A DNA stretch of 21,361 bases from Colimorpha sp964483145 (GCA_964483145.1 CAZAAK010000041.1:1-21361), one strand, 5' to 3'. Shown: positions 7,001-15,108, counted from the stretch's first letter. A program made the numbers and translations. Notes: generated from the letters alone by a model not told the origin.

Positions 7001-8584
7001 TTTATTGCTAATCCAATTATGTCCATTCCAAAAAGATGAACTGTGTTGTACCGAATCTATGGAAACAAGAACACCATTGTTTGCTACAAATGTTCCAATT
7101 ATAGGAGAGTAAACGAGGTGAACTACGCTACTGACATTCACTTCTGTTGAAACAGGATCGCCTAATAGATCCGTTACAAATTGTGGTGATAGGGTCTGTA
7201 AGAATGTGTTTGATGAACTGTCAGAAAAAGTGCCTATTACCGATCCCCAAATATTGTGATTGGCCTTGATATCAGCATTGGAAGATATGTCGTTGTTTGC
7301 ACTAGTAGCCAAATTGTCAATAAATAAACAGTTGCACAATTCAATAAGGGTTGCCCCATATATAGCTCCCCCGCCGTTGCTTCTTGAAGCTCTATTTGTT
7401 GCAAAGGCACAGTTTACTATTATATCTGTTGCAGTTGTATCGTTTCCAGCAAAGGTGTATACGGCTCCGCCAAGGGTTGCTTGATTTGAATGGAATGTAC
7501 TGTTGGCTATGAGTCCCCAAGTATTTTGACTGTTGTGCTCGATGTAAGTGGCTCCACCGTTTCCTGTGGATGAGGTGTTGCCGGTAAAATAGGTGCGATT
7601 GATAGTCAACCGAAGGGAGCAGGAATCTGTTGCGTAAAAAATTGCACCTCCATCCTTTGTTGCGGTATTGTGGTGGAAGGCACAGTTTTCGATATTCAGA
7701 TTGCCGGTTTTGGAATAAATGGCCCCGCCAATGAGCGTGTTAACTAATGACGACATGACCGATGAAACTTGATTGCTATCGAAATTTGTGTTCTTGATAA
7801 CTATGAATGAGGTATTTGCCTCCAATGCGCCTCCTCGGTTTGTACTGCTGTTGTTTAAAAATGTACAACTGTCAATTTCTATAGTGGATAGTTCCGATTT
7901 TACTGCTCCACCCCAATCCCCGTCATTGCCAATGAATGTACAGGCTTTGATGACTGCATCGGTTCGGTTACAATATATGGCTCCTCCTCCGTATTGTAAA
8001 CTTGTGTTAGATATGGCTGAGTTCCGGTGGAATATACAGTTTTCTAGAGAAAGTATTGACAGCGAGGTATCCACTCCTCTACTGGAAATAGCTCCTCCGT
8101 TACTCCCAGAATAGTTGGTGTCGAAATCGCAGTAGCGAGCGGTGAGCGTCGCATTGTTGCTCAAGATAGCCCCTCCTGATGCTCTAATCCGGTGACCATG
8201 GGTCAAAATGATATTTTCCAATGTCAGGTTCGCATGGAGAGTTATATAAAAAATGCAGTCGTTATTCCCTGCAACTAGCTTGACTCTTCCACCGTTAGCC
8301 CCTTGGTTTGTTCCATTAATCGTACACGTTTTCCCGTTAAGGTCGATTGCTTCTGTTAAGTTGATAACATTGCTGCAAGAGCTAGGTAGATTGAATGTGA
8401 CAATTCTTACAACCGAGTCGGATGTGGCATAATCTATTGCCTCGCGGATTGAAATCAAGTTGTCTGAACTGTCCACCACGTCTTGGTTGGTTGTTACAAC
8501 AGTCGAAGGTACCTCCTGAGCTAATAAGACCTTTGGAAGTAAAAACAAAGTGATAATAAGTAGTTTATGTAGCTTCTCCTGCAA
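4046..8584 (-). CDS. Giant T9SS-secreted surface protein: beta-helix, tandem repeats, type-B sorting domain
   Basis: A 1512-residue protein predicted to cross the outer membrane by the type IX secretion system. Residues 1-22 are a signal peptide. Residues about 110-445 form a right-handed parallel beta-helix, as in polymorphic outer-membrane proteins, with recurring GGAI/GGAV turns and C-x-F-x-x-N rungs. Residues about 563-1256 hold roughly 14 repeats of about 49 residues (DTACERYTWHDT ... CPSTDSLHLTIN). An Ig/PKD-like stretch follows, then from about 1420 the gliding-motility-associated type-B C-terminal domain (VPNIFMPN, ITIYDRAGQQIF, HWDGTHAGVPCPQGTYVYII). The start is TTG: no ATG exists before the signal peptide, and a -7 box sits just upstream. 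Likely an adhesin or cell-surface fibre; the ligand is unknown. The gene appears more AT-rich than its housekeeping neighbours. T9SS machinery must be encoded elsewhere. Confidence 0.85.
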   Translation of the reverse strand: MQEKLHKLLIITLFLLPKVLLAQEVPSTVVTTNQDVVDSSDNLISIREAIDYATSDSVVRIVTFNLPSSCSNVINLTEAIDLNGKTCTINGTNQGANGGRVKLVAGNNDCIFYITLHANLTLENIILTHGHRIRASGGAILSNNATLTARYCDFDTNYSGSNGGAISSRGVDTSLSILSLENCIFHRNSAISNTSLQYGGGAIYCNRTDAVIKACTFIGNDGDWGGAVKSELSTIEIDSCTFLNNSSTNRGGALEANTSFIVIKNTNFDSNQVSSVMSSLVNTLIGGAIYSKTGNLNIENCAFHHNTATKDGGAIFYATDSCSLRLTINRTYFTGNTSSTGNGGATYIEHNSQNTWGLIANSTFHSNQATLGGAVYTFAGNDTTATDIIVNCAFATNRASRSNGGGAIYGATLIELCNCLFIDNLATSANNDISSNADIKANHNIWGSVIGTFSDSSSNTFLQTLSPQFVTDLLGDPVSTEVNVSSVVHLVYSPIIGTFVANNGVLVSIDSVQHSSSFWNGHNWISNKNNQIVFPTQFDSIDEIGHRRGSINCAISIGTIQRIIDIFDTITICQGNSVQWHGHTLTDFGDYQDTSDHDVFDTILHLHLIVNEVSRSYLEDTACNNYLWHGSIYTESTNSAIDTFENMVGCDSIVTLHLVIHNSSYHTYHDTACERYTWHDTNYLSSGLYAFNYNNTENCPSTDSLHLTINHGTHIIFYDTAIDSYSWHDTILTTSSDYTYSYLNGANCPSSDTLHLTVNYSSHNIESATSCESYIWHDSTYTHSGQYIYSYINSQGAPSTDTLILVIKHSSHNIYYDTACERYAWHDTNYLSSGLYAFNYNNTENCPSTDSLHLTINHGTHSIYHDTACEKYTWHDTNYLSSGLYAFNYNNTENCPSTDSLHLTINHGTHSIYYDTACERYTWHDTNYLSSGLYAFNYNNTENCPSTDSLHLTINHGTHSIYHDTACEKYTWHDTNYLSSGLYAFNYNNTENCPSTDSLHLTINHGTHSIYYDTAIDNYSWHDTIITISGDYTYSYLNGVHCPSTDTLRLTVNYSSHNVDYVTACESYTWHGNRFIATGTYTFAYNNNQGIPSVDTLNLTINHDSRYRIDTAVCDSFYWETNGLFYHHSTTDSILLSNSQNCDSTITLSLTIHYSSCTNMSIQRCDSFYWNATDTLLRSGGYLQAHLHNIHGCDSLSILNLTIHHSDSAQLYDTVCQGTDYQFHGLTYNQDGIFVFDTTNINQCDSVIILNLSVVNPPKVAIQTDFSCTTQTYHLQAITDAPYLFWHTNINSNPSHVGETNLSVATDDSIVYWVTADLRETTFCPASDYVNIFPIEIPNAQINLSPKALDEQHLKLTATYTGSSGIWNHWYINGSYYSDNIHQITFLADINMDSVEILLISGNDFCQDTTRSCAYILRPHIFVPNIFMPNQHNPKLNTFRIIISPDVLSYEITIYDRAGQQIFHSTNSDAHWDGTHAGVPCPQGTYVYIIRYTTSLIPQSFQTKTGSVTLQR
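4817..6898 (-). repeat. Array of about 14 degenerate ~147-bp coding repeats
   Basis: Each unit encodes about 49 residues with a Cys-x-x-Tyr-x-Trp motif near its start, a central SG-x-Y-x-(F/Y) strand and a Cys-(P/D)-S-x-D-(S/T)-L-x-L-x-(I/V) end. Outer units are diverged and the middle ones nearly identical. Repeats of this general kind are common in Bacteroidota surface proteins. Confidence 0.85.
5555..6148 (-). repeat. Four near-identical 147-bp tandem units with a 294-bp dimer pattern
   Basis: The landmark TGGTTGATTG recurs at 5571, 5718, 5865 and 6012, exactly 147 bases apart. By eye, the units carrying HDTACEK (residues 864-870 and 962-968) differ by about one base over some 130, while the unit between them carries YDTACER. 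The alternation indicates duplication of a two-unit block. Confidence 0.85.
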
Positions 8585-8607
8585 TGAATTAGTGCTTGAT
8601 AATATTG

Positions 8608-8615
8608 CAAAGATA
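8608..8615 (-). promoter_or_regulatory. -7 box of the giant surface protein gene
   Basis: TATCTTTG on the minus strand matches TAnnTTTG and lies 23 bases from the TTG start at 8584, so the leader would be very short. The -33 region is A/T-rich without a clear TTTG. The spacer 8616-8760 shows no other feature. Confidence 0.5.
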
Positions 8616-8773
8616 TGTTTTTTTTATAAATAGTTAACCACGATTCATGTTAATAATATCACAAAGAGGAAAAACGGCGTTTTCAGTCGTTCAAAAGTGA
8701 TATTGCGTGTTTTGATGATGTAAAAATTCTGTTTTAGGAAACCTGTCAATGTATATCCTATTCTTCGGACAAA

Positions 8774-8801
8774 AAAACAGCCCCAAAAAAGGGGCTGTTT
8801 T
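8774..8801 (-). terminator. Terminator of the Cys/Met PLP enzyme gene
   Basis: A perfect 11-bp stem (AAAACAGCCCC, 8774-8784, with its complement 8791-8801) has a six-base loop. On the minus strand it continues into an uninterrupted T7 tract. It lies 22 bases past the stop codon. Confidence 0.92.
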
Positions 8802-8823
8802 GAGACTGAAACTAGTCTTAGTA

Positions 8824-10029
8824 CTATTTATTGCTTTCGTCAACGGACTCTTTGATGAGTTGGAAGGTGGCTTCGATGTCGTTGTCGAGCCCCATGCTGA
8901 AACGAATAAGACCTTCGCTCATGCCCATTTCCTTTTGAATGTCTTCGGGGACTTCTGAACTGGTGCTCTTGCCGCTATTGCTGAAGAGAGTCTTGAAATA
9001 GCCCAAACTGACGGCAAGGTAACCGACGCCCTTCTTCTGCATGATTTCCATGATACGGCTAGCTTTGTCGGCAGTGCCCATGTCGATGCTGATCATACCA
9101 CCGTAACCATAACCTTCATTGCACATGCTGTTGAAAAGTGCATAGTCGGGATGCTCGGGCAAGCCGGGGTAGTTGTATTTGAATCCCACCTCCTTGAAAC
9201 GTTTGGCCAGATACATGGCATTCTCGCCGTGTTTCTTCATGCGAATGTGCAACGTATGTATGTTTTTGAGGATGGAAGCACTGCGCATGGGGTCCAAAAC
9301 CGGACCGAGAAGCATGCAGGTGCCGTTGTTGACATCAATGAGAGAACCAATGTAATCTGCGCTGCCGCAGATGGCTCCGGCTACACAGTCGTTGGTGCCG
9401 TTGACATATTTGGTCATGCTGTAGACGGTGACGTCAGCACCCAGTTTGCAAGGGCTGAAAATCATGGGAGTAAAGGTGTTGTCGACGATGAGTTTTGCAC
9501 CAGTGGCATGGGCCATCTTGCTTAACTCCGGAATGTTGGCGATGCGGAGCAAGGGATTGTTCATGGTCTCGGTATAGACGACTTTTGTATTGGGGTGCTC
9601 GGCGAGGGCTTTCTTGACAGCATCGAGGTTCTGCATGTTGACGAAGGTGGTCTCAACACCGAATTTCTTCAGATAGTTGGCCATAAAGGCGAAAGTTCCG
9701 CCATAGGTGGTCATAGAACTGACAATATGGTCGCCACATTTGACCTCATGGAGCAGGGCACATGTGATGGCTGCAAGACCGGACCCGGTGACCCAAGCTG
9801 CCTCGGTGCCTTCCATGGCTGCAAGAGCTTGGCAGAGGGCGAGGTTGGAGGGGTTCCAATGGCGGCTATAGAGGAAATACCCCTCGGTTTCGCCGTGGAA
9901 GGTCTCTGTCATAAGGTGCGCTTCGGGAAAGGTAAAGGTGGCGCTGTCGCAGATTGCGGGATTGACACCGCGGTTGGAGTCACGGCCATCAAGGCGTTGG
10001 ATGGCGGTTGCGGGATCGAATTTTTTCAT
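8824..10029 (-). CDS. Cys/Met-metabolism PLP-dependent enzyme (methionine gamma-lyase/cystathionine lyase-like)
   Basis: This 401-residue cytoplasmic enzyme belongs to the Cys/Met metabolism fold-type I PLP family, which makes or breaks C-S bonds at the gamma or beta carbon of cysteine, cystathionine, methionine or O-acyl-homoserine. Visible hallmarks are YSR (54-56, contacts the cofactor phosphate of the partner subunit), TGSGLAAI (81-88), Tyr109 in TYGGTF, the PLP-ring Asp183 in VDNTF, the Schiff-base Lys207 in SMTKYVNG and a C-terminal IRFSMGLD with the carboxylate-binding Arg. Length is typical. Where methionine gamma-lyase has its active-site Cys (Tyr-Gly-Cys), this protein has Gly111, so a strict methionine gamma-lyase call is not safe. 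It is the last gene of the minus-strand block, 112 bases after the methyltransferase gene, with a strong terminator. No TAnnTTTG box or riboswitch was seen in that gap. Confidence 0.85.
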   Translation of the reverse strand: MKKFDPATAIQRLDGRDSNRGVNPAICDSATFTFPEAHLMTETFHGETEGYFLYSRHWNPSNLALCQALAAMEGTEAAWVTGSGLAAITCALLHEVKCGDHIVSSMTTYGGTFAFMANYLKKFGVETTFVNMQNLDAVKKALAEHPNTKVVYTETMNNPLLRIANIPELSKMAHATGAKLIVDNTFTPMIFSPCKLGADVTVYSMTKYVNGTNDCVAGAICGSADYIGSLIDVNNGTCMLLGPVLDPMRSASILKNIHTLHIRMKKHGENAMYLAKRFKEVGFKYNYPGLPEHPDYALFNSMCNEGYGYGGMISIDMGTADKASRIMEIMQKKGVGYLAVSLGYFKTLFSNSGKSTSSEVPEDIQKEMGMSEGLIRFSMGLDNDIEATFQLIKESVDESNK

Positions 10030-10141
10030 GATTTGTGTTTTTTTTGAGTTAGTTGTTATATTGTTTATCTTCTTTGATTTCTTATAGGAATGCTACGCTA
10101 CGGATGGCAATACCTATGTTCATTGAATGGTTATGTCGCGG

Positions 10142-10852
10142 CTATTTGTAGAGGAGGAAGATGGTGGGGCGTTTGTTTAGGTCGGGAGGATTGGTGAGCC
10201 ATTGCCGGGCGAGTCGGGATCGAATGTATTGGGTGGGCAGTGTGAGATCGGTGGCAATGCAAATGCGAGTAATGGGTTGGAGATGGAGGGCAAGGTAGCT
10301 GAGGAATTTGTCGTTGCGATAAGGGGCCTCGATAAAGATTTGCGTTTGGTTGTCGCGGTGGATGGCCACTTCGATGCGCTTCAGAAGAATGTCGCGTTCG
10401 TGGGGCTTGATTGGAGCGTATCCGTTGAAGGCGAAACTCTGCCCATTGAAACCCGATGCCATAAGGGCTAGCATGATGCTACTGGGTCCTACAAGCGGTA
10501 CTACTTCAATGCCACGACGTTGTGCCTCGGCAGTGATGAGGTTTCCGGGGTCGGCAATGCATGGGAGACCGGCCTCGGACATCAATCCAATATTGCGTCC
10601 TTGTTTGATAATGGCATCAAGATACCCTATGATGTCATTGGCTGAGGTGTGCTCGTTTAGTTCAAGGAGTTCTACCTTGTCAAGGGCGCTAGCGGTGTAG
10701 CCCATTCGTTTGAGGTTGCGCCGAGCGGTGCGGTTGTCCTCAACAATAAACGTTGTGCAGGTATTGAGTAGCTCACGGTTGTAGAGCGGAATTGAAACAT
10801 CCGTGTCCTCGTTGCCAATGGGAACGGGAAAGAGTATAAGTTTTGCGGACAT
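10142..10852 (-). CDS. RsmI-like SAM-dependent methyltransferase (tetrapyrrole methylase fold)
   Basis: A 236-residue methyltransferase of the tetrapyrrole-methylase superfamily. It is closest to RsmI, which 2'-O-methylates C1402 of 16S rRNA in the ribosomal P site. RsmI-like motifs are the N-terminal LILFPVPIGN, SEAGLPCIADPG (92-103; RsmI has SDAGTPGISDPG) and GPSSIMLALMASG (122-134). It is shorter than E. coli RsmI (about 286) because the C-terminal extension is missing; a short paralogue of this kind is familiar in Bacteroidota, so the exact rRNA target is uncertain. Its neighbours, an rRNA pseudouridine synthase and two tRNA synthetases, fit an RNA-modification role. The 96-base gap to the pseudouridine synthase gene holds no clear promoter. 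Confidence 0.8.
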   Translation of the reverse strand: MSAKLILFPVPIGNEDTDVSIPLYNRELLNTCTTFIVEDNRTARRNLKRMGYTASALDKVELLELNEHTSANDIIGYLDAIIKQGRNIGLMSEAGLPCIADPGNLITAEAQRRGIEVVPLVGPSSIMLALMASGFNGQSFAFNGYAPIKPHERDILLKRIEVAIHRDNQTQIFIEAPYRNDKFLSYLALHLQPITRICIATDLTLPTQYIRSRLARQWLTNPPDLNKRPTIFLLYK

Positions 10853-10948
10853 TGGATGGTTGTTGGGTTAACAGTTGTCGGTGAGGCGGGCGTTCGCATT
10901 CCCATTGAAAATTTGCTCAATGTGCTACTTTGCGTCCGCTACGGGTAT

Positions 10949-12004
10949 CTAAATCATCATTAAGTATCCAACTTCTTTTTCAGTGAGTTCGCGGTAGTGA
11001 CCGCGGGGAAGGTCCTTTTTGGTGAGGCCGGCAAAAACTACACGGTCTAGCTTGTGGACGTTGTAGCCTAGATGCTCAAAGATGCGGCGGACAATGCGGT
11101 TTTTGCCACTATGAAGTTCGATACCTACAATACGTTTGTCGTTGGCTCCTTGTATATATTGGACATCATCAACACGAATCGGACCGTCTTCAAGTTCAAT
11201 GCCTTCGCGCATTTGCTGCATATCGTTACGGGTGACAGGTTTGTCAAGTTCGACTTGGTAAATCTTATATACTCCCGTGGAAGGGTGGGTGAGTCGGCGG
11301 GCAAGGGCACCGTCGTTAGTGAAAAGCAAAAGCCCAGTAGTGTTGCGGTCAAGCCGACCTACGGGGTAGATGCGCTCGGGGCAGGCACCATCGATGAGCA
11401 TCATGACAGTTTCGCGGTTTTGTGGATCATCAACGGTGGTGATGAATCCTTTGGGCTTGTTTAGGAGAAAGTAACGCTTGCGCTCGCTATGGAGGACTTC
11501 GCCACCGTAGTTGACAACATCGCCTTCATGGACTTGAAAACCCATCTCTGTGACCACTTTGCCGTTAACGCTAATGCTGCCCGCGGTAATGAGTTTGTCG
11601 GCTTCACGGCGTGAACAAATGCCTGCATTTGCAATGTACTTGTTGAGTCGGGTGGTGCCACTATTGGACTTGTGGGTTGGGAGAAGCGTTTCCTCTCTTT
11701 TATTGGATAGGATGTTTTTGCGTTTCCTCTCACGGGCAATCACGGAATCGCTACCCCTTTTTTTGTTGGCATTGGGGTCGTAGTGGCGCTGGCTGTGGCT
11801 TTTGCCATGGTGGCTGTGTCGGGCGGCAAGGTATTCGGGTTGGTCGTTTTCGGTTTTTTTGAATTTAAAGGAGGTCCTGTTTTCCTTTCCGTCGTTATTG
11901 GTGGACCGACTGTTAGACTTTTGGCCTGCGAAGTGGGTGTGGCGGCCTGGCCGTGGTTGGGCGTTGCTTTTGTTTTGGCGGTTGTGATTGTATTTTTTTT
12001 CCAT
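10949..12004 (-). CDS. rluB: RluB/RsuA-family rRNA pseudouridine synthase with basic N-terminal tail
   Basis: Converts a uridine of ribosomal RNA to pseudouridine; in E. coli RluB modifies U2605 of 23S rRNA. The 351 residues comprise a long low-complexity N-terminal tail (1 to about 117) rich in Asn, Ser, His, Lys and Arg, an S4 RNA-binding domain (about 118-165, TRLNKYIANAGICSRREADK) and the RsuA-type catalytic domain. The catalytic Asp219 lies in VGRLDRNTTGLLLFTNDG, preceded by FLLNKPKGF and followed by HSGKNRIVRRIFEHLGY. The enzyme core matches the family length; the basic tail is common in Bacteroidota homologues and probably disordered. The gene follows the 176-residue ORF by 19 bases, so the two are likely cotranscribed. 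RluB rather than RsuA is favoured by motif spacing but not proven. Confidence 0.85.
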   Translation of the reverse strand: MEKKYNHNRQNKSNAQPRPGRHTHFAGQKSNSRSTNNDGKENRTSFKFKKTENDQPEYLAARHSHHGKSHSQRHYDPNANKKRGSDSVIARERKRKNILSNKREETLLPTHKSNSGTTRLNKYIANAGICSRREADKLITAGSISVNGKVVTEMGFQVHEGDVVNYGGEVLHSERKRYFLLNKPKGFITTVDDPQNRETVMMLIDGACPERIYPVGRLDRNTTGLLLFTNDGALARRLTHPSTGVYKIYQVELDKPVTRNDMQQMREGIELEDGPIRVDDVQYIQGANDKRIVGIELHSGKNRIVRRIFEHLGYNVHKLDRVVFAGLTKKDLPRGHYRELTEKEVGYLMMI

Positions 12005-12023
12005 AGCAGATTTTGCTGTACAG

Positions 12024-12554
12024 TTAGAATCTCATTTTGTATGGGAAACAGGCATCAAGCTCCTGTTTATTGCGGAGGTCGGCAACTTCGTTGGCGAGGC
12101 GCAGGAAAATTTCGAGGTCCATGAATCGGAGCCAAGAAATGGCTTTGTCGTCCTTGCGACAAGCAAGGCAGAACATAAAGTTGGCTTGATGTAGGTTTTT
12201 GAGGACCCATGTGCGGGCGCGCCGATCGCCATCAATGGCATGTGACATTAGGCCAAGCCATGCAAACCCGTTCTTTACAAGCCAATCCTCGGCCTCATTG
12301 TCTTCTTGAAGAAAATTGCAGAAGGCGGCAAGCTCTGGACAAGCTTGAATAAGGTACTCGAAGAAATCCTTGCTCCCAGCAATGGACTGCTGGAGGGCGA
12401 GGAGGAGTCGGACGTCGTATTGCAAGAGACCTTTGTCCATAAAAGATGTGGGCGGTTTTCGTTTCTGTATTGTGTCGACCTTGTTACATGCGGTGCAGAT
12501 TCCGCGCCGCATAGTGACTTGTTGTTTGTTTACTGTCGGCAACTCATTGCTCAA
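12024..12554 (-). CDS. Unrecognised 176-residue helical-repeat protein with two CxxC motifs
   Basis: I do not recognise this family. The protein looks cytoplasmic and largely helical. Trp91, Trp116 and Trp141 are exactly 25 residues apart, each preceded by Ala three residues earlier (A-x-x-W), which suggests three 25-residue helical repeats with a weaker one before them. Two Cys-x-x-Cys pairs occur: CTAC (20-23) and CLAC (129-132). The open frame starts with TTG at 12554, overlapping the pheT stop as TTGA, a likely sign of translational coupling. An in-frame ATG at 12512 (residue 15) is the alternative start and would still retain both Cys pairs. It sits between pheT and the pseudouridine synthase gene, so a link to translation or RNA is plausible but only inferred. 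Confidence 0.75.
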   Translation of the reverse strand: MSNELPTVNKQQVTMRRGICTACNKVDTIQKRKPPTSFMDKGLLQYDVRLLLALQQSIAGSKDFFEYLIQACPELAAFCNFLQEDNEAEDWLVKNGFAWLGLMSHAIDGDRRARTWVLKNLHQANFMFCLACRKDDKAISWLRFMDLEIFLRLANEVADLRNKQELDACFPYKMRF

Positions 12555-15037
12555 GATCGTATATGCACGCCGAGTTGGGTCTCGAGATTCTTTTGGAGTT
12601 TGGCCATGACGGCTTCGATTTGTTTGTCGTTGAGTGTCTTATCCTTGTCTTGAAGGATAAAGCTGACGGCATAGGATTTCATGCCCTCAACAATGCCTTT
12701 GCCTTCGTAGACGTCAAAAAGACTAATGCGTTTGAGGAGTTTCTTTTCTGTTGAATAGGCTACACGCTCAATATCAGCAAACTGAATCTTCTTGTTGATA
12801 ACAAGGGCAAGATCACGGCGCACTTCGGGGAATTTGGGAATCTCGGCGTAGAGTACCTCTTTGGTGGGATACCCTTTGAGAATGAGCTCCCAGTTGATGT
12901 CGGCATAGAAGACTTCTTGTTTGCAGTCCATGCGCTTGAGAGTCTCCTTAGCAAGCCGGCCGAAAGAACAGAGGAGTTTGTGGCTGTCGCGGAATACCAG
13001 GTCCATGCCCTCGGCATAGTAGTGTTCTTTGGCGGGGAGAAAGTCAAGGCGGGTGATGTTGACGCGCATCCGGCGGAGGATATTCATCACGTGGGCTTTG
13101 ATATGGTAGAAGTCAACAGGGACTACTGATGTATGCCAACTCTCAGGCGTGTTGCCTCCAGTCATGAATATGGAAAGATGAGGCGTCTCAACAAATTTGT
13201 CGGTAACTTTGTGGTCGTCAGTAATCTGATTGGAGTTGAGTGCTAAGGCATAGGATCGGCCAAACTCGTAAAGTTTTTGGTCGTGAATCTTGTAATTGAT
13301 GTTGCGCACCACGCACTCAAGGCCGCAATAAAGCAGGCTTTGTCGCATGACGTTGAGCTCTTTGCTGAGCGGGTTGAGAATGTGAATGCTACGGCAAGCG
13401 TCGAAGTCCGGGTTATTCTCGAAATATTCAGCCTTAGTGAGGGAGTTGTTCATAATCTCGCTGAAGCCGTTGAATGTGAGGTAGTCGGATACGCTGTTTT
13501 GCAGTTTGAGGGGGTTGGGTTTTGAACTGAAAGAGAGGCAACTGTTGACGTGATTGTCGGTGCTTACATTATTGTAGCCGTAGATTCGCATGATTTCCTC
13601 TACGACATCACATTCGCGGTAAACGTCTACTTTGCAAGTAGGAATGGCCAAATGCATGCCGGAGGGCGTTTCTGAGAGGATTTCAATATCGAGGGAGGTG
13701 AGGGATGTGCGAATGGCATCAATGGGAATCTCCTGCCCCACAAGGTGAGCAATATGTTGAAAATTAATGTCAACTTCGGCACGGTCAATGGGTTGCGGAT
13801 AAACGTCCACTACATTGGATGCCACAGTGGCTCCAGCCAATTGCTCTAGCAAGAGGACGGCTCGTTTAAGAGCCCAAAGGGTGATGTTGGGGTCGCATCC
13901 TCGCTCGTATCGGAAAGAGGCATCGGTCTTGAGCCCGTGGCGTTTGGAAGTCTTGCGGATAGAGGTGGGGTTGAAGTAGGCGCTTTCCAAAAAGACGCGG
14001 GTGGTTTGGCTAGTAACGCCACTTTCTTGACCACCGAAGACTCCGGCAATGCACATGCCCTCTTGCTCGTTGCAGATCATCAAGTCGCGCTGGTCAAGTT
14101 TTCGCTCGATGCCATCAAGGGTGACAAAGGGGGTGTTCTGGGGAAGTGTACGGACAATAACATGGTTGCCAACAATCTTGTCGGCATCAAAAGCATGCAT
14201 GGGCTGGCCTACCTCCATTAGGACAAAGTTGGTAACATCCACCACATTGTTAATGGGGCGGATACCTACGGTACGAAGTTTGGTCTGCAACCACTTGGGA
14301 GAGTCGGCAACATGGATGTTTTCAAGTGTGATGCCGGTGTATCGGGGGCAGAGGTCGGGCTCTTCAACAGTAACACGAATGGGGTTGGTACTGGTGTTGG
14401 CTACTTGGGAAAGGTCGGCTACCTGAGGCCAATGAATCGCCTTGCCGGCTCCTCGACGAGTGTTGAGAACAGCCACAATGTCGCGAGCAACGCCAATATG
14501 GGATGTAGCATCGGATCGGTTGGCGGTGATGGCTACTTCGAGGGTGTAGTCCTCTTCAAGGTGGAAGTATTCCTTGGCTGGCATTCCAACGGGAGCATCA
14601 TCGGGCAGAACAATGATACCGTCGTGGCTCTGACCGAGTTGAAGCTCGTCGGCAGCACAAAGCATGCCTTCGGAGACAGCACCGCGGAGCTTACCTTTTT
14701 TGATTTCGTAGAACTCGGTGTCGGAGGTGTATATTTTGGTACCTATCTGGGCGCAGACAACTTTTTGCCCGGCGGCCACATTAGGAGCACCGCAGACGAT
14801 GTTAAGGGGTCGTTCGCCGCCTGTATCGACTGTTGTCAGGTGGAGGTGGTCGCTATTGGGGTGGGGCTCACAGGTGAGAACCTGGGCAATAACAACATGC
14901 TCAAGGCCACCTTTGATGCTTTCCACTTTCTCTGTGCCTTCGATTTCAAGGCCGGAGAAAGTAAGGAGGTCGTCAAGTTCGTTGGGGGTGAGGTCGGTGT
15001 CGACATACTCACGGAGCCATTTATAGGAGACTTTCAT
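12551..15037 (-). CDS. pheT: Phenylalanine-tRNA ligase beta subunit
   Basis: The beta chain of the (alpha-beta)2 phenylalanyl-tRNA synthetase, which charges tRNA-Phe; the catalytic alpha chain PheS is not in this window. At 828 residues it has the full bacterial length. In order: an EMAP/OB-type tRNA-binding domain (about 39-150, with PHPNSDHLHLTTVD and NIVCGAPNV), the B3/B4 editing domain (YTGITLENI, RPINNVVDVTNFVLMEVGQP, HAFDADKI), the B5 domain, the inactive synthetase-like core and a C-terminal ferredoxin-fold anticodon-binding domain (from about 735: KFPEVRRDLALV ... SFILQDKDKTLND). ATG at 15037 is the natural start. It lies 71 bases after glnS and overlaps the next ORF by four bases. 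Confidence 0.97.
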   Translation of the reverse strand: MKVSYKWLREYVDTDLTPNELDDLLTFSGLEIEGTEKVESIKGGLEHVVIAQVLTCEPHPNSDHLHLTTVDTGGERPLNIVCGAPNVAAGQKVVCAQIGTKIYTSDTEFYEIKKGKLRGAVSEGMLCAADELQLGQSHDGIIVLPDDAPVGMPAKEYFHLEEDYTLEVAITANRSDATSHIGVARDIVAVLNTRRGAGKAIHWPQVADLSQVANTSTNPIRVTVEEPDLCPRYTGITLENIHVADSPKWLQTKLRTVGIRPINNVVDVTNFVLMEVGQPMHAFDADKIVGNHVIVRTLPQNTPFVTLDGIERKLDQRDLMICNEQEGMCIAGVFGGQESGVTSQTTRVFLESAYFNPTSIRKTSKRHGLKTDASFRYERGCDPNITLWALKRAVLLLEQLAGATVASNVVDVYPQPIDRAEVDINFQHIAHLVGQEIPIDAIRTSLTSLDIEILSETPSGMHLAIPTCKVDVYRECDVVEEIMRIYGYNNVSTDNHVNSCLSFSSKPNPLKLQNSVSDYLTFNGFSEIMNNSLTKAEYFENNPDFDACRSIHILNPLSKELNVMRQSLLYCGLECVVRNINYKIHDQKLYEFGRSYALALNSNQITDDHKVTDKFVETPHLSIFMTGGNTPESWHTSVVPVDFYHIKAHVMNILRRMRVNITRLDFLPAKEHYYAEGMDLVFRDSHKLLCSFGRLAKETLKRMDCKQEVFYADINWELILKGYPTKEVLYAEIPKFPEVRRDLALVINKKIQFADIERVAYSTEKKLLKRISLFDVYEGKGIVEGMKSYAVSFILQDKDKTLNDKQIEAVMAKLQKNLETQLGVHIRS

Positions 15038-15108
15038 TTGTTAACAGTTGAATTGATAATTATTTTGTAGCAGTGCGAATTTGTGTTGCGCTAGGAACTC
15101 GGTAGGGG

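Noticed and set aside
10030..10141. SAM or other sulfur riboswitch before the Cys/Met enzyme
   Set aside because: The gap is short and A/T-rich and shows none of the conserved helices of known riboswitches.
14312..15070. 252-codon plus-strand frame opposite pheT
   Set aside because: pheT on the other strand is unambiguous over its full length; the antisense frame has no recognisable domain.
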